A DNA stretch of 64,000 nt from NCBI GenBank assembly GCA_037127255.1, contig JBANSL010000001.1:41841001-41905000 (forward strand), given 5' to 3'. Source of the stretch: Persicaria tinctoria. Taxonomy: Eukaryota; Streptophyta; Magnoliopsida; Caryophyllales; Polygonaceae. The notes under the pieces are model-generated. The model was not told where the DNA came from and did no database searches. It worked only from the letters and a program-made list of their open reading frames with translations. Positions 33,901-44,989 of the stretch are shown here, one piece after another. Numbering within the stretch: the stretch's first letter is position 1; the number at the start of each line of letters is the position of its first letter. A program made the translations under genes and the position numbers.

Positions 33901-34927
33901 GAAGTAGTTTTTCCTTTTTTGTAATGAGAAGTTTTTCTCTATTGTTAGTCAACCTGTTGTTATCTCCCGAAACCGAAGCTTGAATCTTGAGAAGTTCCGT
34001 TTCAACCTCATTTAATTGGCGGAAAATATTTCCGAAGGTTCGTTTATTCCATTCCTTAGCTTTTTTCTTTAGAATTCTATGTTTGAACATCAGTTGATAC
34101 ATAGTCGAGCCTAGACAATTTGCTCGCCAAGATTGTTTAACTATGTTTCTAAAATCCTTCCGCTGAAGCCAAGCATTCTCAAACTTAAACGGAGGCGCTT
34201 TGAAAACCGAGCCACACTCAAGAGATATTGAAATGGGGCAGTGGTCAGATGAAGAGAAGGCTCCGTTATGAGTGATTAGGTTAGGGAATTTCTGAATGAT
34301 CTGATGATGAACAAGCACACGGTCAAGTTTTTCGCGAATGGTGTTTTCGTCATCTGGGTTCTTTCTCCAAGTGAATGGGTTCCCGAACATAGGTAAATCC
34401 AGCAGAGCGTAATCATTTTTAAATTGTAGGAGTCTAGTGAATCGAGCGGGACGAAGGTTAGCACCACCCAACTTGTCTTCGCTGCATAGAATTTCATTCA
34501 AATCACCCAGAACAATGCAAGGAATGGACGAATCTCTCACGATGGATGTTAAGGTTTCCTAAAATGAGTCTTTCTCTTGAGGGCCCGGCGGCGCGTATAC
34601 AAACAATAGTAAGGTCATGAATCTATCATTAATATTCTCGTATCTAAGCCCTATAATTCGGGGTAGTTGAATTTCTAATGTAATGATTTCATTTGTTAAT
34701 TGGAAGGACTTCCAAAGGACACCAAGACCACCCGAACGACCGGAAGCAGGTGACCAAATAGCCTCGTCAAAACCAGCCGTTCTCCAAATTTTGTCTTCAG
34801 GGATGGTTTCCGATTTAGTTTCCGCTAATGCCATTATTTGAATATGTTCCCTTTTGCACTTGCTATCAATTTCCGTTCAAAAAGTTGTTTTCTTAATACC
34901 TCTGTAATTCCAGTAAGTGATTTTCAT
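30935..34927 (-). pseudogene. LINE ORF2: endonuclease, reverse transcriptase, RNase H
   Basis: One 1331-codon frame from the ATG at 34927, with three in-frame stops (a TGA 17 codons in, a TAG near 34559, a TAA near 33102). Landmarks: start MKITYWNYRG, then MALAETKSE, GDLNEILCS and SDHCPISI (APE-type endonuclease). Then HYRPISLCSTVYKIISNIL, KLDMEKAYDRVDW, GLRQGDPLSPFLF and FADD (about 32835) of reverse transcriptase. A zf-RVT-like CQLCNCAVEDDVHFLLECPY follows. A C-terminal RNase H has KLNFDGS, KAEALAL and EGDSM. These enzymes nick the target and copy the LINE RNA there. With the stops mended in mind only, the length fits the plant L1 family. Confidence 0.95.
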
Positions 34928-37900
34928 ATATAACTGTCAGGGGTGTGAGGCCAAGGTTTAAGGGACCTCACACCAAGAGAGTGTAGTGATAAACTGATTT
35001 GGAGATAATTTTTGTGAGGGAGCATGATATCCGACAACAAAGTATGTTTAATCGGTGCAATGGTGCCACAATGAAATATGTGACAGGGAAAGTACACAAG
35101 CATGATGGGTTGGAGCCCCAACGTACTGAAAAAATTTTGTTTTGTGAAATGTTTTTCCAATCTATTATTCAAAACATTTAGTTTTCTTATAGGCACTACC
35201 ACCCATGCATTTTGATCAATAGACATTAATAGAGTTTCATTGAAACTACAAGGAGACGGGATAATATAGTTGACATAACAGACTACACGTGAGCAACTCG
35301 AGACTAAAAAGTCCCCATTCCATCTAACAACACCATAAGGTGTACATAACGATTTATCAGATACCTTGAGGGGACACTGCCTATACGGTTTGATCATTAC
35401 AAACCATATATTTACCTTGTCATATTCACTGCATAAAGTATATGATTAGCAATCTGACGTGAAAAACTCAATACTAACATAACAATAATACCCACAAGGG
35501 CAGGAAAAGCACATAGACCACCCAATAGCAAGATCGGAGGTGCTGATTTGTACATAATATATGATGCAGCTGCCTAGCAAAGAATTTATGATACACACAG
35601 TACACAAGAAACAACTTGATAGAATAGAGTGGGGTAGAAGGAAGATCGCTCGAGAATCACCCGAACAACCACCTACACCATACTCGGTTAACGAATGGTC
35701 GCAGAACCCTGAATTACAACATAGATGACAGCATTGCCAGCTGGCCATGGAGTTTTTAGAGGGAAATTTTTTACAGTAAATAAAGATAAACAAGAAACAA
35801 ATTACATAAGACCGTTTGACAATGAAGCATGGTATGCATTCCAGCTTAAGCAGATAGAGTTCCTCACAATGAAATTTTAGGTACATTCCTTTCCGTTTGG
35901 ATGAAACCCACTCGGGTTCACCAAGGTTTCCCGTACTTTTGCAAGAGACAAATCTTGTCAATGACCCCACAACCAGCTGCACAGACTTGTGACAATCCGA
36001 ACAAGCAATGCAAGGAGCACTGATGAAGACAAGATGACAGTGCCGTACTGGAAGTTTGACAAAAATGGTTAAGAACCAGCCGTCTAGTACATAAAACCAA
36101 ACGAGAATTCCCAAACCATAATCATCAAATTCAATCCAATACAAACAAACGCTAAATAAGCTAAGTAGATAGGTTTTATTATATTCAATCAGACAATCCT
36201 TTATAACAAGAGTTTTTGTCGTTACTTCCCTTGAGAAGCAATCCAATAGAACATCAACAAATTTCATACACTGCATCTCATCCATCAATTCATTGCTAGA
36301 ATGTTTCCACATGACCTTAGTATACACCTGATCACAGGCGGAAGTATTAACACTCCAACCAATAAACGGAATCAGGTAGATACAACTAGATAAACAAGAC
36401 TTGTTTTCTACACAATCTGAATTCCCATGGATCACGATTAAATCATCCTGTTGAATATTTCCAGGGCAACAGACAATTCTATAAAGAATCTTACCTTGGA
36501 TAGCTATGAGTTTTTCCCTTTCAAAGGATCTTTGTCTGATTTTTCTATCACCCACATATAGTGGGGAAGGAAGAAAAGATGAAATCCACCTACCCAATCT
36601 ACACAACCATTTTATCACCGTTGAATCACAATGAAGAATCCAAGTAACAACGGGGTTATGATGATGCTGCACGAAACCAATGATCAAGCAAACAATAATT
36701 GGGATTACCACAACCGAAGCAAGGCAAAAAGTGTCAGTGATACGTTTGATGTAAAACAGTTCTTCAATCGGGGAGAAAGGAGCCATAAAAGCCCCCAAAA
36801 CCACCGTTTGTTGAAGGCCCGAATATCGGGGGGTAAGGAGTGAAGAGGCGTAAACCTCTAGCACCGGGTTTTCCAATCACCAATAGGTGGTGTTTTTGTC
36901 ACACAACATAACAAGATAAGAATTCATGTTGCAGGAAACATAACCATCACCAGTAAGTTTTGTACCTATTCGGCAGCAACCAACATTGTTAGCGAAGAAC
37001 CACCGCACACATACCAGCAAGGCGAGAATCCTCCCCCACCGGCCAATCAATTTCTTCTGTTTTTTGAAGTCTACTGCATAAACAGGGCTCGATTTTTCAG
37101 TAGTAAAATTCATGAAAATCACTTCGTCTTTGGAACTAAAAATAGGAGCCATTATAGCCCCAGGATTTTTAGTTTGTTCAAGGCCCTTTCGGGGGGTAGC
37201 AGATGAAGAAGCAGTCGCCTCTAACATCGTTTTCTCCAAGCACCAAAGTTTAGTGAGATGTTGTGCCAAGCTCAAAAGATAAGTTATAGCAAGAGTTAGG
37301 GCAAGAGATTTCTTAATAGTTCTAGGGAAATAGAAGAACCTCACAGGGAGTATGTATCGACGCCTGAACAACGAGCAAGAGACCGCACTCGCCCCAAAAG
37401 GAGGAAGAAAGCCGCCATTGTCAGAAGGAGGCGAGAAGCCCCCAAAAAATTGGACTGAATCATTCCGCAACCCCCGCCACAAGCCGCTGCCGGCCGGACC
37501 GACCCGGCCTCGCCAAGCCACGCTCCAGGAACACAAGCACCGCCCTCGACGCCTCCAGAAACGAAATCTCGCCCCCAAGTATCTGAAATCCTTTGTACAG
37601 GACTCGCCCCGCGCTAAAACAAGTGCCACTGCGCCAAACGGAAGACCGGGCAACCACATCAGCCGGCGATCCACCTTCTTCCGGATTTTTTTCCTCGGAA
37701 ATCTTTGGATTTCGGGACTGATTGAGATGTGGCTGAACTGAACAGCAACAGAAAAGATAGGGTTGCATCTTGTAATTGAGGCCAACGCCCAGGAGACGGG
37801 GCTTCCACCAGACGAATCGGTATCATGAAGGCGAAATAGGCAACGTGAGGCCTGAAAAACGCCGGAAGGGGCTCTCAAAGGAGGGTTCGAGATAGGGTTT

Positions 37901-37989
37901 TGGCCGATCTGGGTCGGAAGACGGAGGATATAGGGAGGCGAATTGGGGGAGGTTTGAGGGGCGCGTGAAGCACGTTCTTCACCCATCAT
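34924..37989 (-). pseudogene. LINE long first reading frame (ORF1 position), unrecognised protein
   Basis: The same frame stays open for 1022 codons except for two stops (36877-36879 and 35446-35448). Its own stop TGA overlaps the ORF2 start as ATGA, an arrangement suited to termination-reinitiation. The N-terminal third is Pro/Arg-rich. The rest is unusually rich in Cys, Trp, Phe and hydrophobic runs. I see none of the usual plant L1 ORF1 features (DUF4283-like fold, CCHC knuckle). A module of about 35 residues occurs twice: LEATASSSATPRKGLEQTKN then GAIMAPIFSS, and LEVYASSLLTPRYSGLQQTV then GAFMAPFSP. It may be a true divergent ORF1 or a stop-poor frame over a noncoding leader. Confidence 0.55.
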
Positions 37990-38244
37990 GCCCGTATTAG
38001 CGACAATATATAATTATGGAGAGTTTTTTTTTTAACCGTAATATGTTTATATGTATACAATATATAAGAGTATATATATACACGTACTGCACAGTGCACA
38101 CGGCATAAAAGTGTATATATACACTAATAATACTCTGTATATACAAACTACTAAAAAACAGTAATTATAAAGTATACAATGTGTATAAATGCATACATAT
38201 ACACATATATATATTACTTAATATATATATAATATTATATATGC

Positions 38245-38402
38245 GGGACGGGGCAGGATTTGCGGGATAAGAAATTCTCGTCCCACGTCTCGTCCCGCAT
38301 AATTTTTGCGGGACGGGACCGGGACGGGATTCAATATATTTTTTTCAAATCCCACCGGGACCAGGACGGGTTCGGGATTTGCGGGATTTGTGCCCACTCC
38401 TA
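38245..38402 (-). repeat. Right end of hAT-like element: GGGAC/GTCCC array plus TIR
   Basis: Contains GCGGGACGGGACCGGGACGG, also present at the left end in the same orientation, and finishes with the inverted TIR GCCCACTCCTA. Confidence 0.85.
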
Positions 38403-38579
38403 ATCAAGAGGACTTTAATTTAAGCTCAATAAGGAGTAGATTGATAAACGGCTAAAGGTGGGCAATATTTGGCAATGTGGTGTTGATTAATCCGGGGAAA
38501 TTGAGTTTTCCAAACTGAATTTCCACATTCCTTCTCCATAAGATTCATCACTTTTCATAATGCGTTTATCAATAATAAT

Positions 38580-38755
38580 GCTTTTACCTCTCTAACCTTA
38601 GCACCGCCTTCTCGCGAGTTGCTAACATGGGTGTCATGAATGGCCCCGGATACTTAGTTCTTTGGACTCCTCACCTGGTGTGTTCCATCTCGCCAAACTA
38701 TTATCTCAGCGAGCAGGGTCGATCTACCTTTATCTCCTGAGGTGATCGGATTTTT
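38580..38755 (-). other. Conserved noncoding block (element B copy)
   Basis: Shares ttctcgcgagttgctaacat, gtcatgaatggccccggata and the following attatctcagcgagcagggt with the C, E and F copies. Confidence 0.75.
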
Positions 38756-39370
38756 TCTCACTCATTAAAATTTCCATATATTTCAACATTCTCCTACCAA
38801 ACTCCAATAATGATAAAAAACAACACAACAACCAAATAGCAATCTCCATAATGTGACATTATTCTCAACATAGTCCCCGGATAGGAAATAAGGTAAAGAA
38901 TGACAATATTTTAGAACATGTGGAGCAAATATGAAATAAGACATAATATGGCTTTTGTGATGCATAATCATAGGTAAGGCTAGGAATATAAACATATGAG
39001 CATTATATGGAAATATAAAGTCCTCCATCCTCTTATCATGCAACATGTCAAAAGCAACTTCAAATTTTACCTCCTTTCATGGTTTTCAATAAAATATGCA
39101 CTTCATTGTGACTTTCCTTTATTAGGCAATTTCATGTTATATCTCTAATGAATCTAATTTTGCATCGTCGAGTTCAATATAACGCTTCCATGACATTATC
39201 AAAAATTTCAATGGGGGTCATTTTTTTTTTCAAATTTTGGAAAACATGCCTATAAGCACATAAATCAATAATGAAGTCCAAAATTGTCATGAATAAGCAA
39301 TTCAAGAAATAAACCTTAAATATGCACACATAATGTCAAATAAAACCAAATATGCATAAAGTAAGCCCTT

Positions 39371-39389
39371 CCCCCACCCCATACTTAAA
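39371..39389 (-). promoter_or_regulatory. Internal polypurine block of element B
   Basis: The plus strand CCCCCACCCCATACTTAAAC is followed by ATTACAGTGTCCTCACT. The same pair of words occurs in C, E and F, well upstream of the 3' polypurine tract. Confidence 0.65.
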
Positions 39390-39662
39390 CATTACAGTGT
39401 CCTCACTATATAAAAACTAAGGGTAAAGAAAGGAACTCACAAGACATGTGTGCTATGCTGCTGGGCCGAGTCCGAATTTAGCTTGCTTCTATTCTATCCC
39501 CAAGGACCTGAAAAAATGTAGAAGAAAAATACCCACAATAGAAAAACTAAAAGTTCAAAACCAAAAACAAACAAAAGCAACAATGTCCAAAAGTCCCAAA
39601 AATAAATGTCTATTTACAAGCTCTAGATTTTATAGTAGCTAGGCCGACTTCTTCATTAAGCA

Positions 39663-40499
39663 TTAGCCTGGCTCATCTTTTTCCGAAGGTATAGGTGGAT
39701 CTGGTGGTTCCTCCGATGGTGGGAAGCATGGGATGTCATCCGGGGGCACCATGTGAAGAGGCTTAAACCTCCCCGAGTGAACGCTCCATGGCTTCACACA
39801 TTCATCTTCCTGGGCTCTAGCTGGCATGCATAAAGGAGGATATAAAGAAAATATACATACCTCATCATCATACCTCTTCCGCTTCATAGGTTGACTTGGT
39901 TGCGCGTCTCCACCACAGCAAAACGGTGGAGTGGGAAGAGATATTTCCACCTCATCATGCGGAGCTTCATGCCACTTTCCTAGGACCCCATACTTGAATA
40001 TGAACATCGGTTGCTCAAAATTATCGGGGATAGCCTTCACTTTGTAAGGTAAAAGCGATCTTGGAATGCCCTGGGCATCAATGTCCAACTTCTTCTCTTC
40101 TAGTGCTTCTTCTTCTTGGGATCCTTCATATGGTTTTTCAAAGATAGATTGCAAAGGTGGAATTGAGATCGGGGAAGGACATACCTGGGTTTCTGTAATG
40201 TGGTCGACGTCGACTATGGGGTAGTCGACATTGATTGGCGTTGTTGCTCTCATGTACCGTGGGAGTACCCATTGTTCGTTCCAATCTTCTTCTTCCTCAT
40301 TACTTTCCATAGCCTCAATTTCCTCATAAGAAGGAGGCTCTAATCCTTGAGAACGATAGGAAGCCTCAAGTCTTCGGACTAAGTCCTCTAGCCGGGCTAT
40401 TTCCCTTAATCGTGACTCCCCCACTGCGATCTTATTTCTCCGTCTCAAATCTTGATACCATTCTTCCCATGCAGGATTCCGTTCGACAAAGTTTTCCAT
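39663..40499 (-). CDS. Element B 278-residue protein of unknown function
   Basis: The only substantial ORF of element B. It starts 169 bases downstream of the primer site, where gag would normally be, and is intact from ATG to stop. The N-terminus is charged and likely helical (YQDLRRRNKIAVGESRLREI ... LEDLVRRLEASYRSQGLEPP). It is followed by an acidic run (about residues 64-75) and a single palindrome-encoded piece (VDYPIVDVDHITETQ). Then come LLPYKVKAIPDNFEQPMFIF, a basic KRKRYDD, and a Pro/Glu-rich end. No gag, protease, RT or integrase motif is present. The end (RFKPLHMVPPDDIP) faintly resembles the integrase-tail ends of E and F. In a TE this young an intact ORF may be under selection or simply not yet decayed. 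Confidence 0.7.
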   Translation of the reverse strand: MENFVERNPAWEEWYQDLRRRNKIAVGESRLREIARLEDLVRRLEASYRSQGLEPPSYEEIEAMESNEEEEDWNEQWVLPRYMRATTPINVDYPIVDVDHITETQVCPSPISIPPLQSIFEKPYEGSQEEEALEEKKLDIDAQGIPRSLLPYKVKAIPDNFEQPMFIFKYGVLGKWHEAPHDEVEISLPTPPFCCGGDAQPSQPMKRKRYDDEVCIFSLYPPLCMPARAQEDECVKPWSVHSGRFKPLHMVPPDDIPCFPPSEEPPDPPIPSEKDEPG

Positions 40500-40667
40500 C
40501 TTTGTACTTAAGCTTTGAAATCACAATCAGGAACACAAATTAGTGGCAAAAGCTTGGCACCCAGTTGGTACTGGTGAGGTAGGTGGTGGTAGGGTATGTG
40601 AAGGGTAAGAAAAAGGGATGGGCTTTTCTAAACCTTAAACACAATTAAACTAGGTGCGATTGATATC

Positions 40668-40685
40668 TCCCCGGCAACGACGCTA
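40668..40685 (-). promoter_or_regulatory. Primer-binding site of element B (tRNA-Asp type)
   Basis: The plus strand TCCCCGGCAACGACGCTA next to the 5' LTR resembles the 3' end of plant tRNA-Asp (TCCCCGGCAACGGCGCCA) with two or three changes. Confidence 0.85.
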
Positions 40686-40688
40686 ATT

Positions 40689-41412
40689 TGACGAGAGGGT
40701 TTCTCGACCAAATAAATTTGTAGTCAAGACCCCCGCTATAGTATAGGGGAGTCAGGTTCGTCCTCATGAGAGAAGTCAGCAGTTCTAGGTTTAGTGTGTT
40801 TTGAGGTTCAAGAATAGCGGGAAGAGGTGATGAGGGTGGCTGTCGACAAAGAATAGAGGGGTCGATGTCGAGGGATGGAGAGAGAATGGTGGTTTGATAT
40901 CGAGTAGAATATGTGCCGAATAAAAATAATAACATAAAACAAATAAAGATGCAAACTTCCAAGGTTAGAGATCACCGCAACAATAAACATATGTTTAGAT
41001 TATAAATCACATAAAGATGCATCCTTTATATCAAAAAATCGACTTTCGCAAATTCCAACAATTTAGGTGATAGAGGCACTCTCATAAAAACCTAATTTGT
41101 TTCTACTTTTTCTTAATTAGGATTAGTCGGCTCTCGCAAATAAACCCTAATTACTATCCAATTGATAATAAAATCACTTTCGCTTCAATATCATGAATAA
41201 GGAATTTCCTCAACTCTCGCAAAGGATTAAGCACATAGGTAGATGATGATAAAGACATATAAATTCATGGATTTATAAATCAAACACACATATCTATGTT
41301 GGGATAACCCCAACCATAGAAGAAGGAAATTAGAAACAAACCATAATAAAAGAAATTAACTTTAACATAAAAATAAACTAAAACGTACAACCGTTCGACT
41401 CCTTCCTCCTCC

Positions 41413-41452
<40 letters not shown>

Positions 41453-42499
41453 CTCCTCCTCCTCTCTCCTCTCTCCTTGCGCCCTAAGTCGACTTGACTT
41501 GAATGAATGAAAATCAGCCACGTAAGGCTTTATTTATAGGCTTCATTCCAAGATAATCTAGGAAAGAAACTCTATCTATATCTATATCTATCTATCTACT
41601 TACTTAAGATAAAAACTTGATAAATAAAGGAAATAAATCTAATAATTAAATAAGGAAAATATCTAATGTGGATAAATCTTCCTTGAACTTGATAGCTCTT
41701 GATAGATGTGGATAGAATTTGGTCTCGAAAATATCTCCATCGGCTTCGGGATAGAAACTTAACATGAAATCTGGATAGCTCGGAATCCGCCACTGAGACG
41801 TCCTCGATATCGAGTAGGAGTCCTCGATATCGACTAGCATTTTCTTCGTCGTGTGCTCAGCAACTCCATGTCGGCCAATAGAACACATGTCGACTTGGGT
41901 GGTCCTCGATATCGACTAAGTCTTGCTCGGCATCCCAATGCTCAGCTTCTCGATCTCGGCTCCAGACATGGAAATCGACTAGGGCTGTCCTCGATATCGA
42001 GTAAAATTCATCGATATCGAGTAACAACTTCAGCTCCCGGGTTCTCTTGTCGATTTCTGGGGTCTTTACTCGATCTGGGTTACTCGATATCGAGTAAAAC
42101 GACTCGATATCAACTAAGTCTCTCAGCTTTCTGCTCTGTTCTTGAAACGCACTTTCTCGAGTCCTCGTTCGTCGGATTGACGCATATGACCACGCGTTGG
42201 AAAGCTCTTTTCGAGGGATACAACTTTCATGAAGACATCAAAGCTTGATTCAGAATGATGAACACCGAAAAATGGCCTTTTCTCCAGCTGCACCATTCTT
42301 AGCTTCTCCATGACTTTCCATTAAACGCCAAAGTGCCCCCGATTTCTGCGAAATATAACAAAAACATGTGTAGACTTCATAATTTGGCAAATAAGTGTAA
42401 ACTACATAGATTCTGTATTATTCTAACCCAAATGCATGCAATGTATGCAGAAAACGATATAAAAGTTACTGTAAAACATGGTAGATTCAGCTCACAACA
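40689..42499 (-). repeat. 5' LTR of element B
   Basis: 1811 bp, near-identical partner of 24031-25836, with the CT microsatellite at about 41416-41449 and palindromes at 41800-42110. Confidence 0.95.
41531..41538 (-). promoter_or_regulatory. TATA box in element B 5' LTR
   Basis: Minus-strand TATAAATA. The same word sits at the equivalent place in every Athila-type LTR here (13528, 15004, 24869, 44280, 45739, 52838, 60144), so it very likely drives element transcription. Confidence 0.75.
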
Positions 42500-42504
42500 C
42501 TTAT

Positions 42505-43243
42505 TGTCGTAGTTGGTGAGCTTGTCGAGAGTAACCCATGCGTCGGCTGATGGCATCGTCAAATACTCATAATGAGTATACTAGTTGATCATATCTTTAG
42601 CGGCTAGGTCAAGAGAGTTTAAGAAGATCTCCTGAATGACATAAGGAGGTTGTCCATGTGTAGGGCAGGATCGCAGTAGATCCTTATATCGTCCACATGC
42701 TTTTGCTAGCGGCTCCCCAGGCTTCTGTTTGAAAGATGTAATCTTTTGGCGACGGAGCGCTGTCTTGGCCGGAGGAAAGAATTTATTGAGAAATTTCTGC
42801 CTTACTTCAGCCCATGTTGTGAGGGATCTTGGCGGGAGACCTGCAAGCCACTTCAATGCTAGACCGGCCAGAGACCAACGAAAAGCCTTCATCATGACAT
42901 ATTCCAATACGGTACCTTCAGCAAGAGTATGGCACATATCAGAAAAATTGGTAATATGTTCAAGAGGACATATCAGAGTCGGATGCATGTAATCCTCTGC
43001 AGCGGTAGGGTATTGGGCAAGCTCAGCTTCCGCTTCCCTCATGAGTTATGCTTCCTGTGTAGTGCGTGCTCTCTCAGTGGCGAGAGCTGTATCCTTGGCT
43101 TCTATCTCAGCTCGAAGCCTCTCTATCAGTTGGGCTTGTGTTTCTACGGCCGCCATTGCTCTCTTTAGTCTAGAGTGGACGTGTATAAGGCGTTCCGGAT
43201 CGTCTAAGCCATCAAACTCAGGTGGTTGACCAGAATGGCTCAT
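42505..43243 (-). pseudogene. Element C gag, 5' part
   Basis: Begins MSHSGQPPEFDGLDDPERLI. After a stop at about 43046 it continues in frame with AELAQYPTAAEDYMHPTLIC, PLEHITNFSDMCHTLAEGTV and TTWAEVRQKFLNKFFP, the Ty3 gag capsid signature. Compared with F, some 35 residues are missing between MHPTL and CPLEHITNF. A further stop interrupts RIN/MIN-HYT near 42581. The frame then runs (NYDNK) into the element B insertion and resumes at 24030. Confidence 0.9.
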
Positions 43244-43305
43244 ACACCTGCAAAGTAACTCAAGGAAAACGTGAGATCTAACTACCTAAGACGCGAATGA
43301 TTGCT

Positions 43306-43323
43306 TCCTCGGCAACGGCGCCG
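43306..43323 (-). promoter_or_regulatory. Primer-binding site of element C (tRNA-Asp type)
   Basis: The plus strand TCCTCGGCAACGGCGCCG, three bases from the 5' LTR, differs from the tRNA-Asp end at two positions. Confidence 0.9.
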
Positions 43324-43326
43324 ATT

Positions 43327-44989
43327 TGTTGTAGGAGGAAATCGAGAGTGCAAATAAAATATAAGTAAAGTAAAGCAAACCGATTTGGACCCCACCAAAT
43401 AATGTTCAAGACTCCCTCCCGATGTAGCAAAAGGAAGTCAGGTTCTATCCTCGAGGAAGCTGGTCAGCGGATCCTAGGCAGTAGAGGAATCTGAGCAAGC
43501 GGCAGCTACTGATGTTGGTGGATTTCAAGTAGTTTACTCGATATCAAGGAACTTTGTCGAAGTCGAGGAGTTTTGTTCGAGATCGAGTTGCCTGCAGAAA
43601 CAAAAGCTACGGCGATCTTCCTTGATCGAATGTGAGAAGTCGACGTCGACTAGTTTGGTCGAAATCGAGCAGTGACAGAAAGTAAAAACGAATGAAAACT
43701 TCGAATCTAAACCGATGGATGAAAGAGAACTTCCAAGATTGGGGTTGGAAACAACAATTACCATGAAAGCGGATTATAAATCATAAAAGGCGATGACGTT
43801 ATCGATAAAGGAGAAGGCTTTCACCTAATCCGGCAAGTAAGAATATAGATCTTGCGATAAATAACCCTAATTGCATCTATTCCTTTTCATAATTAGAATT
43901 TATAAACTTCCGAATAGAAATCCTAATTACTACCCAAGTTTCACAACATGAGTTCTTCAATTTCTCAATCAAAGATGAAGCACGTGGAATAGAAATAAGA
44001 TAATGATAAAATACCTCCTTTTGCAATCGCTAATCCACCAACATGGCTCTCGTTGGGCCCACCCCAACCCTAGAAGTAGGTGGACTACTCGCGCCTCATC
44101 ATAGCGATTGACATCATTGAATGAAAAGAAATAACTTGCATAAACTAAATTCAAAATCTTTACAATCCCGACACTCAAACTTTTGTAAAATGTCAAAACC
44201 CTAAAACCTTTGAACTCCTAAACTCTATGTGGAATTACTTCTGTGAAATTTAATGAATTAAAATCAGCCCCAAGGGCTTTATTTATAACGCTTAATCCTT
44301 ACTAATCAAGGAAAGCAATATATATCTACTTCTAAAGATAAAACTCAATAAAGATAAAGCATTAAATCTAAAAGGAAATATTTAAATATCTCTTGACATT
44401 AATGAATAATCTTCTCTCATTGGATAAATCTTGATAGACTTGATAGACTCGGAACTCTTTCACATCCAAGAAATCCAAGTCGACTTCGGACAGGCCCAAC
44501 AGTCTCGCGGCCCAGAAATCTTTTTGGTCGATTTCGACCAATTTGATCGATATTGAGGAGTTTTGTCGATCTCGTCATCACTGGGCTTTCTCGAGCAGCT
44601 TCTCCTCGGATCCTCGAACTCGGATAGCTGTTGGGTTTGGTCAATATCGAGGAAACAATTCGATATCGAGGAAAGTCTGGATTGAGTTATCTTCTCTTCT
44701 CAGCTTTTCGATCTGGCTTCCTCGACCAGGCTCTGCTTCACAATTTTGGTCGATATCGAGGAACTCTCCTCGAAATCGAGTAAATCTCAGCTTCTTTCTT
44801 CTCTTCTTGGTTTTGTCCCGGAATGGCTCCAAATTCTGCAATATTAAACCAAAATTTATGTAGACCTCTATTTCTTGCAAATAAGCATATATTACATAAA
44901 TTCAACATATTCCCAGCCCGAAATATGCAAAGTATATAGAATAAGGAGCTAAAATGTGCATAAAAAAATGGCTATTTTAGTGGACATCA
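43327..44989 (-). repeat. 5' LTR of element C
   Basis: 1663 bp, TGTTGTAGG to GGACATCA, with a minus-strand TATAAATA at 44280-44287 and palindromes concentrated at 43530-43680 and 44520-44790. Confidence 0.95.

Larger units (their letters stand above)
30750..38033 (-). mobile_element. L1-type LINE, ~7.3 kb, near full length but inactivated
   Basis: Flanked by a 17-bp duplication with one mismatch, AAC(G/C)GTAATATGTTTAT (30733-30749 and 38034-38050). On the minus strand it has a very short leader, a long first reading frame (37989-34924), an overlapping second frame (34927-30935) and an A-rich 3' end (about 30775-30750). ORF2 has endonuclease, reverse transcriptase, a Cys/His segment and RNase H in the plant L1 order. 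ORF1 carries two in-frame stops and ORF2 three. It is inserted in an AT-rich part of the hAT-like element. Confidence 0.9.
26075..38402. mobile_element. hAT-like DNA transposon (non-autonomous) with nested insertions
   Basis: Ends TAGGGGTGGGC (26075) and GCCCACTCCTA (38402) are inverted. An exact 8-bp duplication ATCAAGAG flanks it (26067-26074, 38403-38410). TIRs starting (C/T)AGGG with an 8-bp duplication are the signature of the hAT superfamily. The sequence just inside both ends is GC-rich and built from GGGAC/GTCCC words (26085-26235 and 38245-38390) in an otherwise AT-rich element. No transposase is visible. Most of the 12.3 kb is later insertions, including a LINE, TIR elements and a palindrome. 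Confidence 0.85.
24031..42499 (-). mobile_element. Element B: non-autonomous Athila-related element, inserted in C's gag
   Basis: The LTRs are 24031-25836 (3') and 40689-42499 (5'), starting TGACGAGAGGG and ending CTCA(A/C)AACA. The flanks are TTTAT (24026-24030) and CTTAT (42500-42504), a 5-bp duplication with one change. The flanking gag sequence reads through when the two sides are joined (…NYDNK|YG…). A tRNA-Asp-type primer site lies at 40668-40685. Without its own hAT-like insert the element is about 6.1 kb. It encodes one 278-codon ORF and no recognisable gag or pol domain. The LTRs are nearly identical by eye, so it is younger than C. Confidence 0.95.
12173..44989 (-). mobile_element. 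Element C: autonomous-type Athila (Ty3/gypsy), now inactive
   Basis: Flanked by TCAAG (12168-12172 and 44990-44994). The LTRs start TGTTGTAGG and end GGACATCA. The 5' LTR is 43327-44989 (1663 bp). The 3' LTR is 12173-15714, interrupted by a solo LTR. A tRNA-Asp primer site is next to the 5' LTR. On the minus strand it encodes gag, protease, reverse transcriptase, RNase H and integrase in the Ty3 order. Gag is split by element B, and stops and frameshifts occur throughout. The LTR pair is visibly more diverged than those of B or F, in line with its older position in the nest. No envelope-like ORF is visible downstream of integrase. Confidence 0.95.

Noticed and set aside
35446..36876. A multi-pass membrane protein gene on the minus strand
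   Set aside because: The hydrophobic frame is continuous with the frames before and after it in the LINE and lies between the LINE duplications, so it is treated as part of the LINE's first reading frame.
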